A stretch of DNA of 64,000 bases. Origin: Cercis canadensis. Its lineage: Eukaryota > Streptophyta > Magnoliopsida > Fabales > Fabaceae. Shown piece by piece: positions 25,790 through 36,995 of this stretch. A model generated the notes under the pieces. That model was given only the letters and a program-made list of their open reading frames with translations. It did no database searches and was not told the DNA's origin. Every line of letters starts with the position of its first letter. Within the stretch, counting starts at the first letter, position 1. The stretch spans positions 243,295 through 307,294 of the forward strand of contig QAOA01006911.1 of the NCBI GenBank assembly GCA_003255065.1, in the 5' to 3' direction. The position numbers and the translations under genes were made by a program.

Positions 25790-27598
25790 ATGAAGGTATG
25801 GTCATTTCCTCTAGGTGGATGCTGAGTTAAGATTGTTTGTAAACCTAAGAAGAGGATGATAGTTGCATCTGGATTTTTGAAATCACCTCTCATCATCTAT
25901 CAAATCTCAAAATTATTTCTAGTTCAGTATGTTCACTGCCTTGGCAATGCTACGGTAATTGTTATATTGAGTGATGTACATTTTTGCTCTGTAGTGTTAC
26001 AAGTTTTGTTTAGATGACTAAATTAATGGGTTGATTAATTGGCACAGCCTGTTCGCGGCAGCACGTGTCACCCAGGCCTGATTAAGCAGCTTGTGGCAAC
26101 ATTTGATGACAGTGACAGGAAAAAGAACCTTGTGCATAGCATTGGATTTGGTGGCTTGTTGGGCATAAAGTATGATATGATGGGACATGTAATTATATTA
26201 TCCAGGGTTGTGGAGCAATTTGATGTTGAGACTCGCACATTAAATGTTAATGGTGCAAAAGTAGGAGTGACATCAAATGTTGTGCGAGGGATATTAGGCA
26301 TTAGCAATGGCGGTGATGATGTACAGTTGTGTAAATCAGATAAGGATATCCAAGAGATTTCTGATAGCTTCAATCTGGGGGATGGCAGTGTTCGAAGTTG
26401 GGGCCATCTGTTGAAGGAATCTCTTCTTTCACTTGGAATTCCTACAAATGAGTTCAAATTGAAGTTTGGTCTGTATGCATTGTCATATTTTCTTGCTCCT
26501 AATTTAAACAATCTCTTGCATCTTCAACTGTTGGGAGCATTGAGGAATGTGGATGAAATTCCTAAAAAGAATTGGGCAACATTTATCCTAGATAGTTTGG
26601 TACATGGTATTCAACAATTCAAGCAGGGCAATGGAGATACCGTGACTGGATGTTTGCTAATTTTGGTGGTATGCATGAGGGCCAATTTATATACACTTGT
26701 TTGTTGCCTTTATCAAGATAGCACTCCATGTTAGAACTTAGATGATTACTAAATACTAACTACTTCTGCATTGTCTTGAACTTCACTATTGGCACAGATG
26801 TTATATATGGACAGCGCGGCTATTGGTGGCGTTGGCGTTGAACCACTCCATGTGGGAATTGTTCCACGCATCTCTACTTGGGGTTCCGCTGACATTCTTC
26901 AGTTTACTAGAGGATTCGTATCATCTGCGGGTGGCTTATTTCATCCCAAGGTTTAAATCCATTTAATTAGAGTGCTTGCATAGCAACACCAAATTTGATC
27001 AACTTGGTAGCATATTAAAGGAAGATATATAATAACTGGTTTCATTGACACTCTGTAGGTAGCTCCAGTACCAGATGGAAGTCGTCAAAAAAGTGAGGCC
27101 AGTTCCAGCCTTTGGGCTGAGGTAATGTAAGGTTAAATGGGTTAAGCGCGTATTAGAAAATATGTGTACAAGTTTGACACGGTTTGGTATATCAGTTAAA
27201 TTTGTTATAATGTTGGTGGCTTTCCGCAAATGTTTTGTCAAGGTGGTACCCTTTATACAGTTAATGTCTTTATGTTTCTGCAGATATGTGTCCGTAAAGT
27301 GCAGATGCTTGAGAAGACAATGGAGGACTTCAAAGCGGATATTCTCACAAAATTGAACTCATTGAAGGAGGAGATACTCATTGGGTCAGCTTCAGGCCAC
27401 AAGTGTGATAAAGGATCTTCACAAACTGGCTTTAGTCCTGAAAAGGTGGGTAGTTACCAGGTGCATCCCCTTCTAGTTGGACAGCATGCCATACAAGATC
27501 ATTTGAAGCTAGTGAGCAAGGATAGTGCAAAGCTCTCCAAAGGACCCAGTGCAGGACTTGATGGTGTGCACAAATTATCTAATTTTTTAAACCAATAA
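25790..27598 (+). CDS. Unidentified plant protein, five exons
   Basis: Exons 25790-25795, 26048-26668, 26798-26950, 27059-27121 and 27284-27598 join in frame to 385 residues, all with GT-AG borders. The first exon holds only ATG AAG; no better start lies in frame, because the large exon has no early ATG. Residues about 15-210 contain NLVHSIGFGGLLGIK, then a segment like FDVETRTLNVNG...ILGI, and NWATFILDSLVHGI. This pattern recalls the N-terminal domain of many uncharacterised plant proteins, often linked to MULE-borne Ulp1-protease or DUF1985-like proteins. I see no protease or nuclease motif. Residues about 284-315 (KVQMLEKTMEDFKADIL onward) look like a coiled coil. A leader exon with donor GTAG|GTAAGG near 25320 is likely. 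An alternative 3' end uses GATG|GTGTGC (about 27564) spliced to GCAG|GTGATCCATAG near 28486. Function unknown. Confidence 0.65.
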
Positions 27599-27617
27599 AG
27601 CTGCATGAATCACTCAA

Positions 27618-27755
27618 TTTGGAGGTATAAGATTCAAATTGTTATGCAATTTCAAGGTAAAAGTTTGAAATTATTATGAAAATTTGAAGGGAAAAGGTTC
27701 GAAATTATTATGCAAATTTGAAGGTAAAAGGTTTTAAATTATTACTACATTTGCA
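27618..27755. repeat. About 34-bp minisatellite, four units
   Basis: Units of the form AAGG(T/G)AAAAGGTT..AAATTATTATG.AAATTTG repeat about four times with drift, just after the stop codon of the unidentified gene, probably in its 3' UTR. Confidence 0.7.
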
Positions 27756-29440
27756 ATCTCTGTAATGGAATCATTTGCATTTCCAACTCATCCTACTGGA
27801 CAAATGTCCTTTACAGGATAGGATCCTGTGTTACTTGCATTATTGTTAATGTAAGGGAGGGTAGAGAGGTTGGTTGGCCTTGAATGCTCTTGTTTTGTTA
27901 ATAGAGACAAAATATACAGAGGAACCAAAGATCTACGGATAGATAATCTATAATGTATAATGGAGTGAGTTTCTTCTTGGGCGGTAAAGTTATATCTACG
28001 AGTTAAGACTTATTATATATCATGCAATTGATGCATCAAATATAATATTGGATTCCTTGCTAACATTTCCGCATTTTGTAAGGTATCTAATTGCCTGCAT
28101 GTATTTTGACTTAGATTTTACGTAGGCAATTCCCCTTCAATCTGAAGAGCCAATTGCTGCCTAAAAAGGAATTTGGAACTAGGCCATTGACGCCAGATTC
28201 CTCCCCACCTTCTGTTAACCGCTAAATGCACAGCTTATTCTTTTGAGTAAGATGCATGATGTAGTGCGGTAAGACTCAAAATTTTATTGGCTTGTATATC
28301 ACGCAATTGATGCATAGACACATTAATATTGGATTCTCTTGTTTGTTTACTTATCTTTTGAAGCATTTTCCATTGGAATAACCATCTATGCTTCGCTAAT
28401 TATATCTGGTTTTGCATCCCACCAAGTGGTTTAAAAGCCATCATTCAGATAAATTGGTTAATTCCTTTTGTGTTTTTCCTTGCAGGTGATCCATAGAAAC
28501 CATTATGTTTGATTTACTAGTACTTGTATGGCTGGAAGTTACCTCGGGCACTAATAGCAATGCCCTTTTGCCCTCGCTGCTAAGGAAGGTTTGAACTATG
28601 TATTTGTACCGAAGTTTTGTAATGGGTAACTTAATAGCATGTTGATGTTGCTGGCATGCTTTCCCTAAAAGCATGGCTGGTAGTCGTGGCGCCATTGTTA
28701 AAAGACATGGGAATGCTTATTTTGTGTGGCGTGTATAAGGTAATATATTACTAGTGTGTTATATTAAACCGTTTTATTCCTCTGGCTTTCTTTCTTTATT
28801 TTCTTTTACACGCTTATTTTTGTTATAGATATAAAAAAAAACCATAAATGTCTATGTAGGCAACAATTCCTTTTATTGGTTGACTCTCATAACTTCTGAA
28901 AGAAATATATAATTTACCAATGAAAATAAAGTAAGTAAATCTCAAGTAAACCAGCACCTTCCTTAAATCTCAAGGTAGTGAAGAAGGTGTCCACCTATCC
29001 AAAAATAAGATTCTTTTTCTTTTTGAATCTGGTTCTGGGCTTTTACTCAAGCATACCAACATTAACAATTTAACTTACATGTCTTTCTGGGAAATTGAGT
29101 TCCTGCAATTCACGCTTAGATTGACCGTATGGCTGATAATGGCTCTGAAATATCTCCCTCATTGCCGGGCATGGTAATGTAATAGGTGACTTCAGTAATA
29201 TGTGATCTTGCAATCCCTAATTGGAATAGTGAAATCCCACAAGAAGACGAATAGAAAACTTCATTCTTTGAAAGCTGAACGCATCTCCTTGCGACAAGCA
29301 ATAATATAATGCTGCTGCTCTTGACGGCAAAAAGTCGGCGCCTCGGCGGGTCGGGTCGACAATGTCCGAATGTAGCACAATTTTCGAGTTCAGGTCACAT
29401 AACGTCTTGTCTGGTCGGTCCGACCAGGTTGTGAGGTTGT
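27756..29440. other. 3' flank of the unidentified gene, no further gene
   Basis: This contains a possible terminal exon near 28486-28740. A short direct repeat (GCAATTGATGCAT..ATATTGGATTC) occurs at about 28023 and 28300. A 70-base stretch near 29228-29300 resembles PHT4;4 intron 1 sequence near 24165-24233. Minus-strand frames are accidental. Confidence 0.5.
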
Positions 29441-29775
29441 GTTTGGTAATTTATTAACTTGTTGAACAAGTTTATTTCTGTATTTCTATGCAGTTTCGTC
29501 TCATTTCACAGCGTTAGTATGAACTACGAAGACAGAGAGTCTTCTTTCTTGTATTATTAACTGAAGAAACTCTGCATTTTGGAAGAACCACAGCTGGGTC
29601 TCTGCTGTTGCTGTTGAAACTTGAAACCAGCGTTAGGTATATAAGGTGTACATCAGTTGATCACCCTTGAAATTTTGAGCTTTGTTTGATTGCCCGTAAG
29701 GTTTTTGATACTTTGTTAAAAATGTATGACTTTTGGTGAAGGGAAGAGAAAATACCAAGAAGGAAGGAAATAAAT
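29440..29775. pseudogene. Relic copy of the unidentified gene's 5' region
   Basis: This stretch aligns in order and orientation with about 25100-25440. Shared strings include CTTGTTCAACAAG against CTTGTTGAACAAG, TTTCTATGCA, GCATTTTGGAAGAACCAC, CTCTGCTGTTGCTGTTGAAA, CACCCTTGAAATTTTGAGC and AAGGTTTTTGATACTTTGT. The coding exons do not follow; a MITE lies just downstream. I read it as the decayed start of a second gene copy. Confidence 0.8.
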
Positions 29776-29971
29776 AGTTATATTAAATTTTATGGGGTTG
29801 AAAAAAATTGTGGAAAAGAAATGATTTTTGGCGAAGAGAAGAGACAATACTCAACATTTGCCAGTTTCACGACAAGTGGGAGTTCGATCCCTAACCCATT
29901 CGCCTTCCCCAAAAAGTTGTGTTTTCCTTTTCCGTAGTACAATTTTATAATTTTGTTCCCTTCCATTTCTT

Positions 29972-30660
29972 GGATTTTGACCCAAAAATTATATTTTTTA
30001 AATTTATTTACATAATTATAATATTTTTTAATTTATTGATTTCAATATTATATTTTTTAAAAATTAAAAATTAAAAAAAAAAAATTTATGTGCCACGAGA
30101 CATGCCAATGAGCCCACGGTGTGTCTACATGTGATACGCCAATGGCTCTAGGGCGTGTCTTTACACACTCTCACGCTTGTGTGCTTGACTATAGTTAGAG
30201 ATATATTATAGGACAATAGTTATCAAGAAATTACGGGACTTGCCACAAGGGCCACACCTCCCGAGCCTTAGTTCAAAATGTCAGTGACCAAAAGCTGCTT
30301 GCATAGAACATGCTTTGAGCTCATTAGCATGTCTCACGTGGACACGTCGTGGGCCCATTGGCATGTTCAGTGGGCCTTGTCACTTTTGACTTTTTTTTNC
30401 AATAGTTATCAAGAAATTACAGGACTTGCCACAAGGGCCACACCTCCCGAGCCTTAGTTCAAAATGTCAGTGACCAGAAGCTGCTTGCATAGAACATGCT
30501 TTGAGCTCATTAGCATGTCTCACGTGGACACGTCGTGGGCCCATTGACATGTTCAGTGGGCCTTGTCACTTTTGACTTTTTTTTTAAATTTGTTAATTTT
30601 TTAAAATATAATATTAAGTTAAATAACTTTAAAAAATATAATTTTTAGGTCAAAGTTCCT
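29972..30660. mobile_element. MULE-type MITE with internal duplication (689 bp)
   Basis: The left end GGATTTTGACCCAAAAATTATATTTTTTAAA is mirrored at the right end (reverse complement AGGAACTTTGACCTAAAAATTATATTTTTTAAA). The AT-rich arms run on for about 100 bases. Flanks CCATTTCTT (29963-29971) and CTATTTCAT (30661-30669) match at 7 of 9 positions, a plausible old 9-base target duplication. The centre is GC-richer, with repeated CACGTGG- and GTGGGCC-like strings, and carries the 186-base tandem duplication listed next. Confidence 0.7.
30214..30585. repeat. 186-bp tandem duplication meeting at an N
   Basis: Copies 30214-30399 and 30400-30585 differ at only a few positions. The junction falls exactly at the single N (30399). 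It may be real or an unmerged contig overlap (see findings). Confidence 0.9.
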
Positions 30661-30669
30661 CTATTTCAT

Positions 30670-32759
30670 ATTCTATTATCATTTTATCTGGCATTTTTAT
30701 TAAGTAATTTGAATCCTTGAGAATTTAATTATTTTCAATCGAAATTTAATTGAGTTTGGTATTTATTTTGCAAATACTGAACTACAATTATTGAGAACTA
30801 CAAAAGTAGACTAAGTAATAGTAGCAAGACAAAATTAGACATTATGAAGGAGTCAAGTGAATATAACCCTTTATTAATGTGGACATTACTACAATAACAA
30901 AACATTAGTGGGAGGCCATGGGTGTGGCCAAATAGTAAAGGACATACTCTCAAGTCTCAACTGATATAATAATGAGGCTGTTATAGGTTTGAATTTCATT
31001 GACATTAAAACTTTTTTTACTATAGTTTAAATATAAATTTAAATTATGTTAATCATATGATATAATTTAAATTTAAATTATATAATATATAGAAACACCA
31101 AAAAAAATTATGAAAGATTAAGATTCTGGCACCACAAAATGACATGCTGGCCTAAAATGTTTGCAATCATTGACAAGATAGGAAAACTCAATCTTACACG
31201 CAAGTTACATGTTATGAAAATAGAGGTTTTTTAGATATTTTTAATATTTATGTAGTATGTCATATCATGTGAGAATAATTAATGTGTGAATTACATGTAT
31301 ACAAGTTAATTATTTTTAAATTTATTTAAAAAAATAAAATAAATTATATTTATACTCAATAAAATATAAAAATTACTTATATTTATTATATTAATATAAT
31401 ATAATATCATAAAATTTTCGTATAAAAATAAGTGCTTTCGAGACACCCGAGATACTTTTGTTGGATGAATTGGCTAGTAGCTGAGTGTTGGGATATAAAG
31501 TGAAAGACAGTATAGGGATAAGGCATAGAAGGAATGTCAAACAGGAATTATATGTGCATTAACACTCACGTGATTAAAAGATAAGGTTGAGATGCTCTAA
31601 GGCCTTAACGCTGCTTTATTCTGTGTTTTAAAGAAAGACTCATTATAGATTGTCCTTCAAGGACCCTAAAGGCCATATCTCATCTTATTAATTATTCTGA
31701 CCAAATGACATTAATCTTGAATTGTTCTATGTTGCAATAAAGTTATCACTTATCAATCTTAATTCTTAACATGGTACTGATTCTAATGAACACTTGTCAT
31801 TCTTAGCTTGGGTGGATTTTGGAGAAGCTCATAGGAAACTAGGGGATCTGATCTTGCCACTAAAATTTCAAGTGCCCAAGATATGGAGGCCCCACAAAAA
31901 TAATGTCAATGGCTTCCACCTTTTAAACAGCTTCAATTTTCTGCGCTATAAAAAGGCTTCTGAGCTAATCATCTTCAAGGAATAAGCCAGACAAATAGGA
32001 TATCGTAGGAGCTGAATCAATCAAGGGATTGGTTGTTTACTCTCTCTCAAGGACTTCTCGCCAGGAAGAACAATTCCACGAGTTTTCACACTGGTAGCAA
32101 CTTTTGGATCCAAGTACAAGGCAAGAAGAACTTGAGGGGGAGTAAACAAACTGTCTCTTGCATACAAGTTTTTGCCGTTGCTAGATCAACTTTGAGAATT
32201 CATATCAAAGCTGAAGCCATGCATTTTTCTGAGTCAACAGTGGGCTGAAGAGGCCTTGATTTGTAGCATCCATTGCTCACTCTCCCTCAAGGGCTTCCGA
32301 ATTTGCTTCCTCGCGGAGGCCAAGATCGGAAGTTGCTTGGGGAGAGTGGATAATGCTTGTTACGCCTTGAATAAATTAAAGGCCCTTAACTCCTTAAGGT
32401 TGATTATGGATAGGGAAATGGTGATAGAATTAAACGTTTTCAAGCCTTTAATTTTATTTTATTTTTCTAAATATTGGTAATTGACGATGGGTCAATTGAT
32501 GTATTATCTTCTATTTTTCAAGTTCTTACCACTAAAAATTAGTATAAAGCACGTCATAACCACCAAATCTATGATGAATTACATGTAAGAATTAAGTTCG
32601 CATAAGCATTCTAAACACGTACACCAATAATTAAACTAAAACCCTTATCAATCGGTTCACTAAAAATACCAATTGTCGCCCAACTTTTCCATATGAAATT
32701 CAAATGACCACAATACCCTTATTAGACTCCTCCAATTAATGATAAATTTTCCACGTGTG
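30670..32759. other. Gene-free interval with a possible non-coding transcript
   Basis: AT-rich DNA including one member of a dispersed repeat pair (31268-31425). A good TATA string, GCTATAAAAAGG, lies at about 31944-31955. Downstream plus-strand frames of 63-74 codons (to about 32480) match nothing I know. Two short similar stretches, CTCTC(T/C)CTCAAGG.CTTC, occur near 32040 and 32280. An unrecognised RNA or short gene is possible but not shown. Confidence 0.35.
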
Positions 32760-35700
32760 TCACTTCTTGGCATTGTTCATGGACTCCACCTTCCCATCAT
32801 TCCCTCCAAGCAACAGATACTTATCCTTCCTAGTTAATCCAGTGCACTCAAACCCCAGGACATCACCCAACACCCTCTGCACATGATTCGCCACCTCAAT
32901 CGACGATTTCCCTCCGGCCTTTACCGTTATCTCCTCCGGCAACCGATCAAGGAACGTGATCTCATAGGTTGGCCTTGGGTTCATGAAGAAGAAATAAGGG
33001 TCCCAAAACTTGACCCCTCTAACTGTAGTTCCATAGAACATGCTCTGCTTGCAGTTCACAGCCACAGGCACGATCCTATCACTCATCTCTGCGAACAAAG
33101 CACTGAATCGTAGCAAGAACGGCTCGCGACACGTGGTCCCCTCAGGACACACCACGAGGTCACCCTTCTGGAGCAAGTCTGAGATACGAGCAGCATCAGC
33201 CGCACGATCACGCGTCAAAGCAATGGCTGGAATTGGAGAGAGGAATCTGGAGAGCTTGCTTACGCTGTAAGTAACACACGAGACTTTGCGTCCGAGTGCA
33301 ACGGCAATGACGATTGGGTCAAGGGCTGTGCGGTGATTGCAGACGTAGAGGTTACCGGGAGTGCCGGGAGATGGCGGCGGAGGCCGGTTGCCGCGAATTA
33401 CGAGCCTGATGCCCAGCATTTCGTAGGTGTAGCGAACGATGCGTTCTGGGAGAGGGAGGTTAAAGTACACACGAATGATGGAGAGGATGAAGCCAAAAGG
33501 GAGCCAGATGTAGGTGATGAGGGCGTTGATGGGGTCAGGGCGCTGGACAAACCGACCATCGTGGAAGATGAGGCGACTCTTGAGACGGTTCATTGGGAAT
33601 GGTTTGCCTGGTTTGCTTGCTTGCACCATGTAGCCCTCCTGTTATTAGTGATCAAAATTTAGAAAAATAATCGTTACTTCTGCCCTTTTTTTTTTTTTGA
33701 GATGACCATTAGTTTTGCTATATTATATCATCGTTAGAGTAGTAAATTTTATTGTGTAAATTTTTGCATTTACAAAACAGAAAGTCTTTTGACATAAAAA
33801 ATTTTAGAATCAACTTTGAGCTGCTTTGAGTTTTGTATGATTCTTATAAATTGATCCTAAACAAACAAAAAAAATTATGTCAAAAACATGTTTTTTATAT
33901 ATGCAAAAATTTATACTGATAAAATTTATCCCTCAATATTCTCTTCATACATAATGCACCCTTATAAAATATTGTTTTAATGTGGTATACACAGTTTCAT
34001 GTTTTTGGTTCACTCAATTAAAGTTAACTAAGACATAGATGTGAGTCTATCTAAGAAACTTCACATATAGTATGACGACAATTGCATATGTAACCATTGT
34101 GTGCTGTGCACTATATGAGTTGTGAATTTGTGATAATTTTCTTAGCTATATAGCTTTAATGTGGTCTTGTTAGTTTTGAAGTATGTCAACTTATACAGTG
34201 GCATGAGTGGTGATATGTAAATATCAGAAGTCATGTGGGTCAGGATTGACAAAGCGTGTTTCCTTCGCTATCTTCTTTTTCAACTTTTTGGAATCAGTTT
34301 CATGTGTAGTCTCTTACTTGTAGGCTATGGTTAGACTTTTTGAACGCTCTGTTTGGGGTGGGGGGAAAGTTACCAAACCATGACTACATTAATTAAGATG
34401 CTTTTAACATTGAATGGACCACCCAATCTATAAGCTGGCTGTTGGTTGGGGATTGTTAAGACGGTGGGTCCCGTTGGAAGCTGGTTCTGGGCTATAATTT
34501 ACTTTGTCTTCTACATGCATAAAAAAGAAAAGAATTTCTACATGTCACGAAGTTAATGCAATGCTGAATGCATGCCCCACGGACACGCCATAATTCTCTG
34601 GTTGCAAGAAAGGGCATAATAAAGACGAAATGCTACTAATTGACTCATTCACAATCACACTCATGCTACCATGTTTTAACTATCTAATCCCTACGGTTCA
34701 AAAGCTCCAAGATTGAAAATGTAAAATCTAGTCGGTTCTTGTGAAGTTGATTGATCATAATAATGTAACTTCATGCATATTTTACAAAGATATGCAGTGG
34801 TGGGGACAAATTGACTAATAACTCAAATTAAAACCTACCCCATTTCACAAGTTACCTAATCATGTACTTTCTTTATGTATAAGTCAATATCCCTTAAATG
34901 AAACTGGGAAAAAAGTGGCAATCGCTATCACCAATTTGATTATGTTCTTTCTATACAGTGATTCTCATTAATTGAAACTAAGAAGACTAATTAGATATTA
35001 GTCTTAGACAACAAGATTATCTATTACACTACAGAGTCAAAGGCAGGCGCAATGGCTATAAGCCTATAATTGGTTTTGTACCCAAAAAAAATGAAAACAA
35101 AGAAATGCATTCTAATTTCAAATCCCCATAGCTTACTTGCTCAAGTAACTAAATAAGTATAGTGTCATCTACCTACTACTCACAATTTCATATTTCCGGA
35201 TTAAGACTGGTTAAGTAACCCAATAACATCAACGATATATACAATTTTTCACTTAAGAAAAAACTATATATACAATTTTGTTCCAAAAATAATTTTCTTA
35301 ATTTGAAAATTTGATAAATATTTAGAAAAAAAATTTGCTCTACAAACTCTTTCATAATAAAATTTTATTTTCAGAAAAGTTCATCTATCTAACAGCTATT
35401 CATTTAATGAATATTATGATTATATTAATAAACTTACCTACTACTAAACATGCTTAGCCAATTATAAGAGATTTTATGACTTAATTATCAACCAGTACGT
35501 AAACACTCAAATGATGAATTAGAAGAGTAATTACCTTGCAAATAGACATGAAATCATGGTCCGATTCACGGTCACCGATTCCAATATCAGGCGAATCGTC
35601 ACCGAACTCTTTGAGAATCGCTAGCCTCTTCCACTTTCCCACCAACACACCAGGTTTCTTTACGAAGCCGGTAGCCTTCTTTGTCTTCGGGTTCACCTCG

Positions 35701-36471
35701 ATTTCCGTGCCCAGTACCTTGTCTCCGCCGAGAAAATCTCTCACGAACGGCTCCACCATCACTGTCGGATTAGCCGTCACCACCACCTTCCTCTTGCACC
35801 GATCAAACACCTCGAAACTCTCCGCTCTCACGTCCGCAGCATAAAATCTATACACCACCACAACACACAATAATTCTCTCATCAATTTCAACAAATCAGC
35901 AGAAATTTCACTGGAAAAAAAGTTGAAAAAATCAGAGACATCATAATTTCCTCAATACTTTTTCCAATAAATTTCAAAAAAATTAGCAGAAACTGTATTT
36001 TTTTTTTTTCCAATCTGAAAGAAATTATTCACACAAAAAAAATTCAGAGATAATCTGCTAGTAAAATGTAATGCTAGCTTCGAAGCTTAGTGAGAGATTT
36101 AATAAACTTCAATGAATAACTTCAAAGGCTAGTTAGAGTTTCGATTCGATGTACTTAGGGAGCACGGCGCGTGATGCCAGTTCAATGTCGCGGATTTTGA
36201 GGCCGGAGAAGGAGATGAAGATGAGGATTTGGATTCCGATGGCTTCGGAGATGAAGAGGTAGGCGATGATGACGATCGGAAGACAGAGGAGGAGAATGAG
36301 GCCTCGGAGGAGGCTACCGGCTTCAACGGCGACGAGCATGAAGTAAGGTAAGGAGCTCCGACCGATCAAAAGCGTGCCGTCGAGGTCGGCGGCGATCGAT
36401 TCGTACGACGTCGTGCCGTTGCATTTGGTTATTGGCGGGAAGCTCCGTTTCGGTTTCGCCGGCGATGTCAT
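32760..36471 (-). CDS. GPAT8: Glycerol-3-phosphate sn-2 acyltransferase/phosphatase (GPAT4/GPAT8)
   Basis: Three exons, 36471-36155, 35847-35535 and 33638-32760, join to 502 residues, against about 500 in Arabidopsis GPAT4 and GPAT8. These ER enzymes transfer omega-oxidised acyl groups from CoA to the sn-2 position of glycerol-3-phosphate and remove the phosphate, giving 2-monoacylglycerol cutin precursors. The phosphatase half keeps both key motifs: D29-L-D31-G-T near the start and GDRESD at 197-202. The acyltransferase half has NHRTALDP at 311-318 (HX4D: His312, Asp317), then CPEGTTCRE from 374. Hydrophobic stretches follow residue 40, and another lies near 245-265. Intact phosphatase residues separate this from GPAT6-like forms only weakly, but the sequence matches GPAT4/8 nearly throughout, ending [13 protein letters not shown]. 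Intron 2 is 1896 bases. GPAT4 and GPAT8 cannot be told apart here. Confidence 0.95.
33639..35534 (-). other. GPAT intron 2
   Basis: A 1.9-kb AT-rich intron bounded by AAG|GTAATT and ACAG|GAG on the minus strand. I see no inserted gene or clear element. Confidence 0.7.
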
Positions 36472-36752
36472 TTTTCTGACTCTCTCTCTTCCTATGAAGC
36501 TCTGTAACTTTTTTTTAATTCTAGAAACGCTTTCTTCTCTGTGCCTTTTTTTCCTTTTATGGATGCACAGTGGAACAGAGCAGAGGAAGCTGGAAGATGG
36601 AAGATGGACGAGGGAGAGGGAACGTTGGGTTTTAAATGAGGTTTCTGCTTTATGAAATTACAATACTGGGCTTTGAAATTCTGGCGCGGTTATTTGTTCT
36701 GAAATGACTAGTATACCCTTCATTTTGGTTCATATTTCCTTCTTTTTTTTCT

Positions 36753-36784
<32 letters not shown>

Positions 36785-36859
36785 NTTCTCTTCCAAATTG
36801 TTATTTGTTGAAGGTTTTTCCTCTCTATTTGTCCTCCTCTTTTCTTATATTGAAATGTA
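36472..36859. promoter_or_regulatory. GPAT promoter and leader
   Basis: Upstream of the minus-strand GPAT start codon. It includes a poly-T run of over 30 bases (36752-36784) broken by an N; on the GPAT strand this is poly-A. No TATA box is certain. Confidence 0.35.
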
Positions 36860-36872
36860 ATAAATAATCGCA

Positions 36873-36982
36873 TATATTTTTTTGGTGAATAACCGGGGCT
36901 AAACGCCCAAAGACAAAAAGAAACTAAACAGCAACAGAACGGGGTAAAGAAGCCCCTGAAGCATCACCCAAAAGCAGGAGGC
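36873..36982 (-). mobile_element. Very short LINE 3' end with 13-bp target duplication
   Basis: A perfect direct repeat, ATAAATAATCGCA, flanks the segment (36860-36872 and 36983-36995). On the minus strand it ends with CGGTTATTCACC followed by an A-run, like a LINE 3' tail. Only about 110 bases were inserted, so the copy was dead on arrival. Confidence 0.75.
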
Positions 36983-36995
36983 ATAAATAATCGCA

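Noticed and set aside
26039..26047. Start of the unidentified protein at 26039
   Set aside because: The base triplet there is TTG, within a likely intron acceptor (TTGGCACAG|CCT). An upstream ATG exon joins in frame instead.
32883..33662. Plus-strand frames across the GPAT last exon
   Set aside because: Antisense shadows of the acyltransferase domain.
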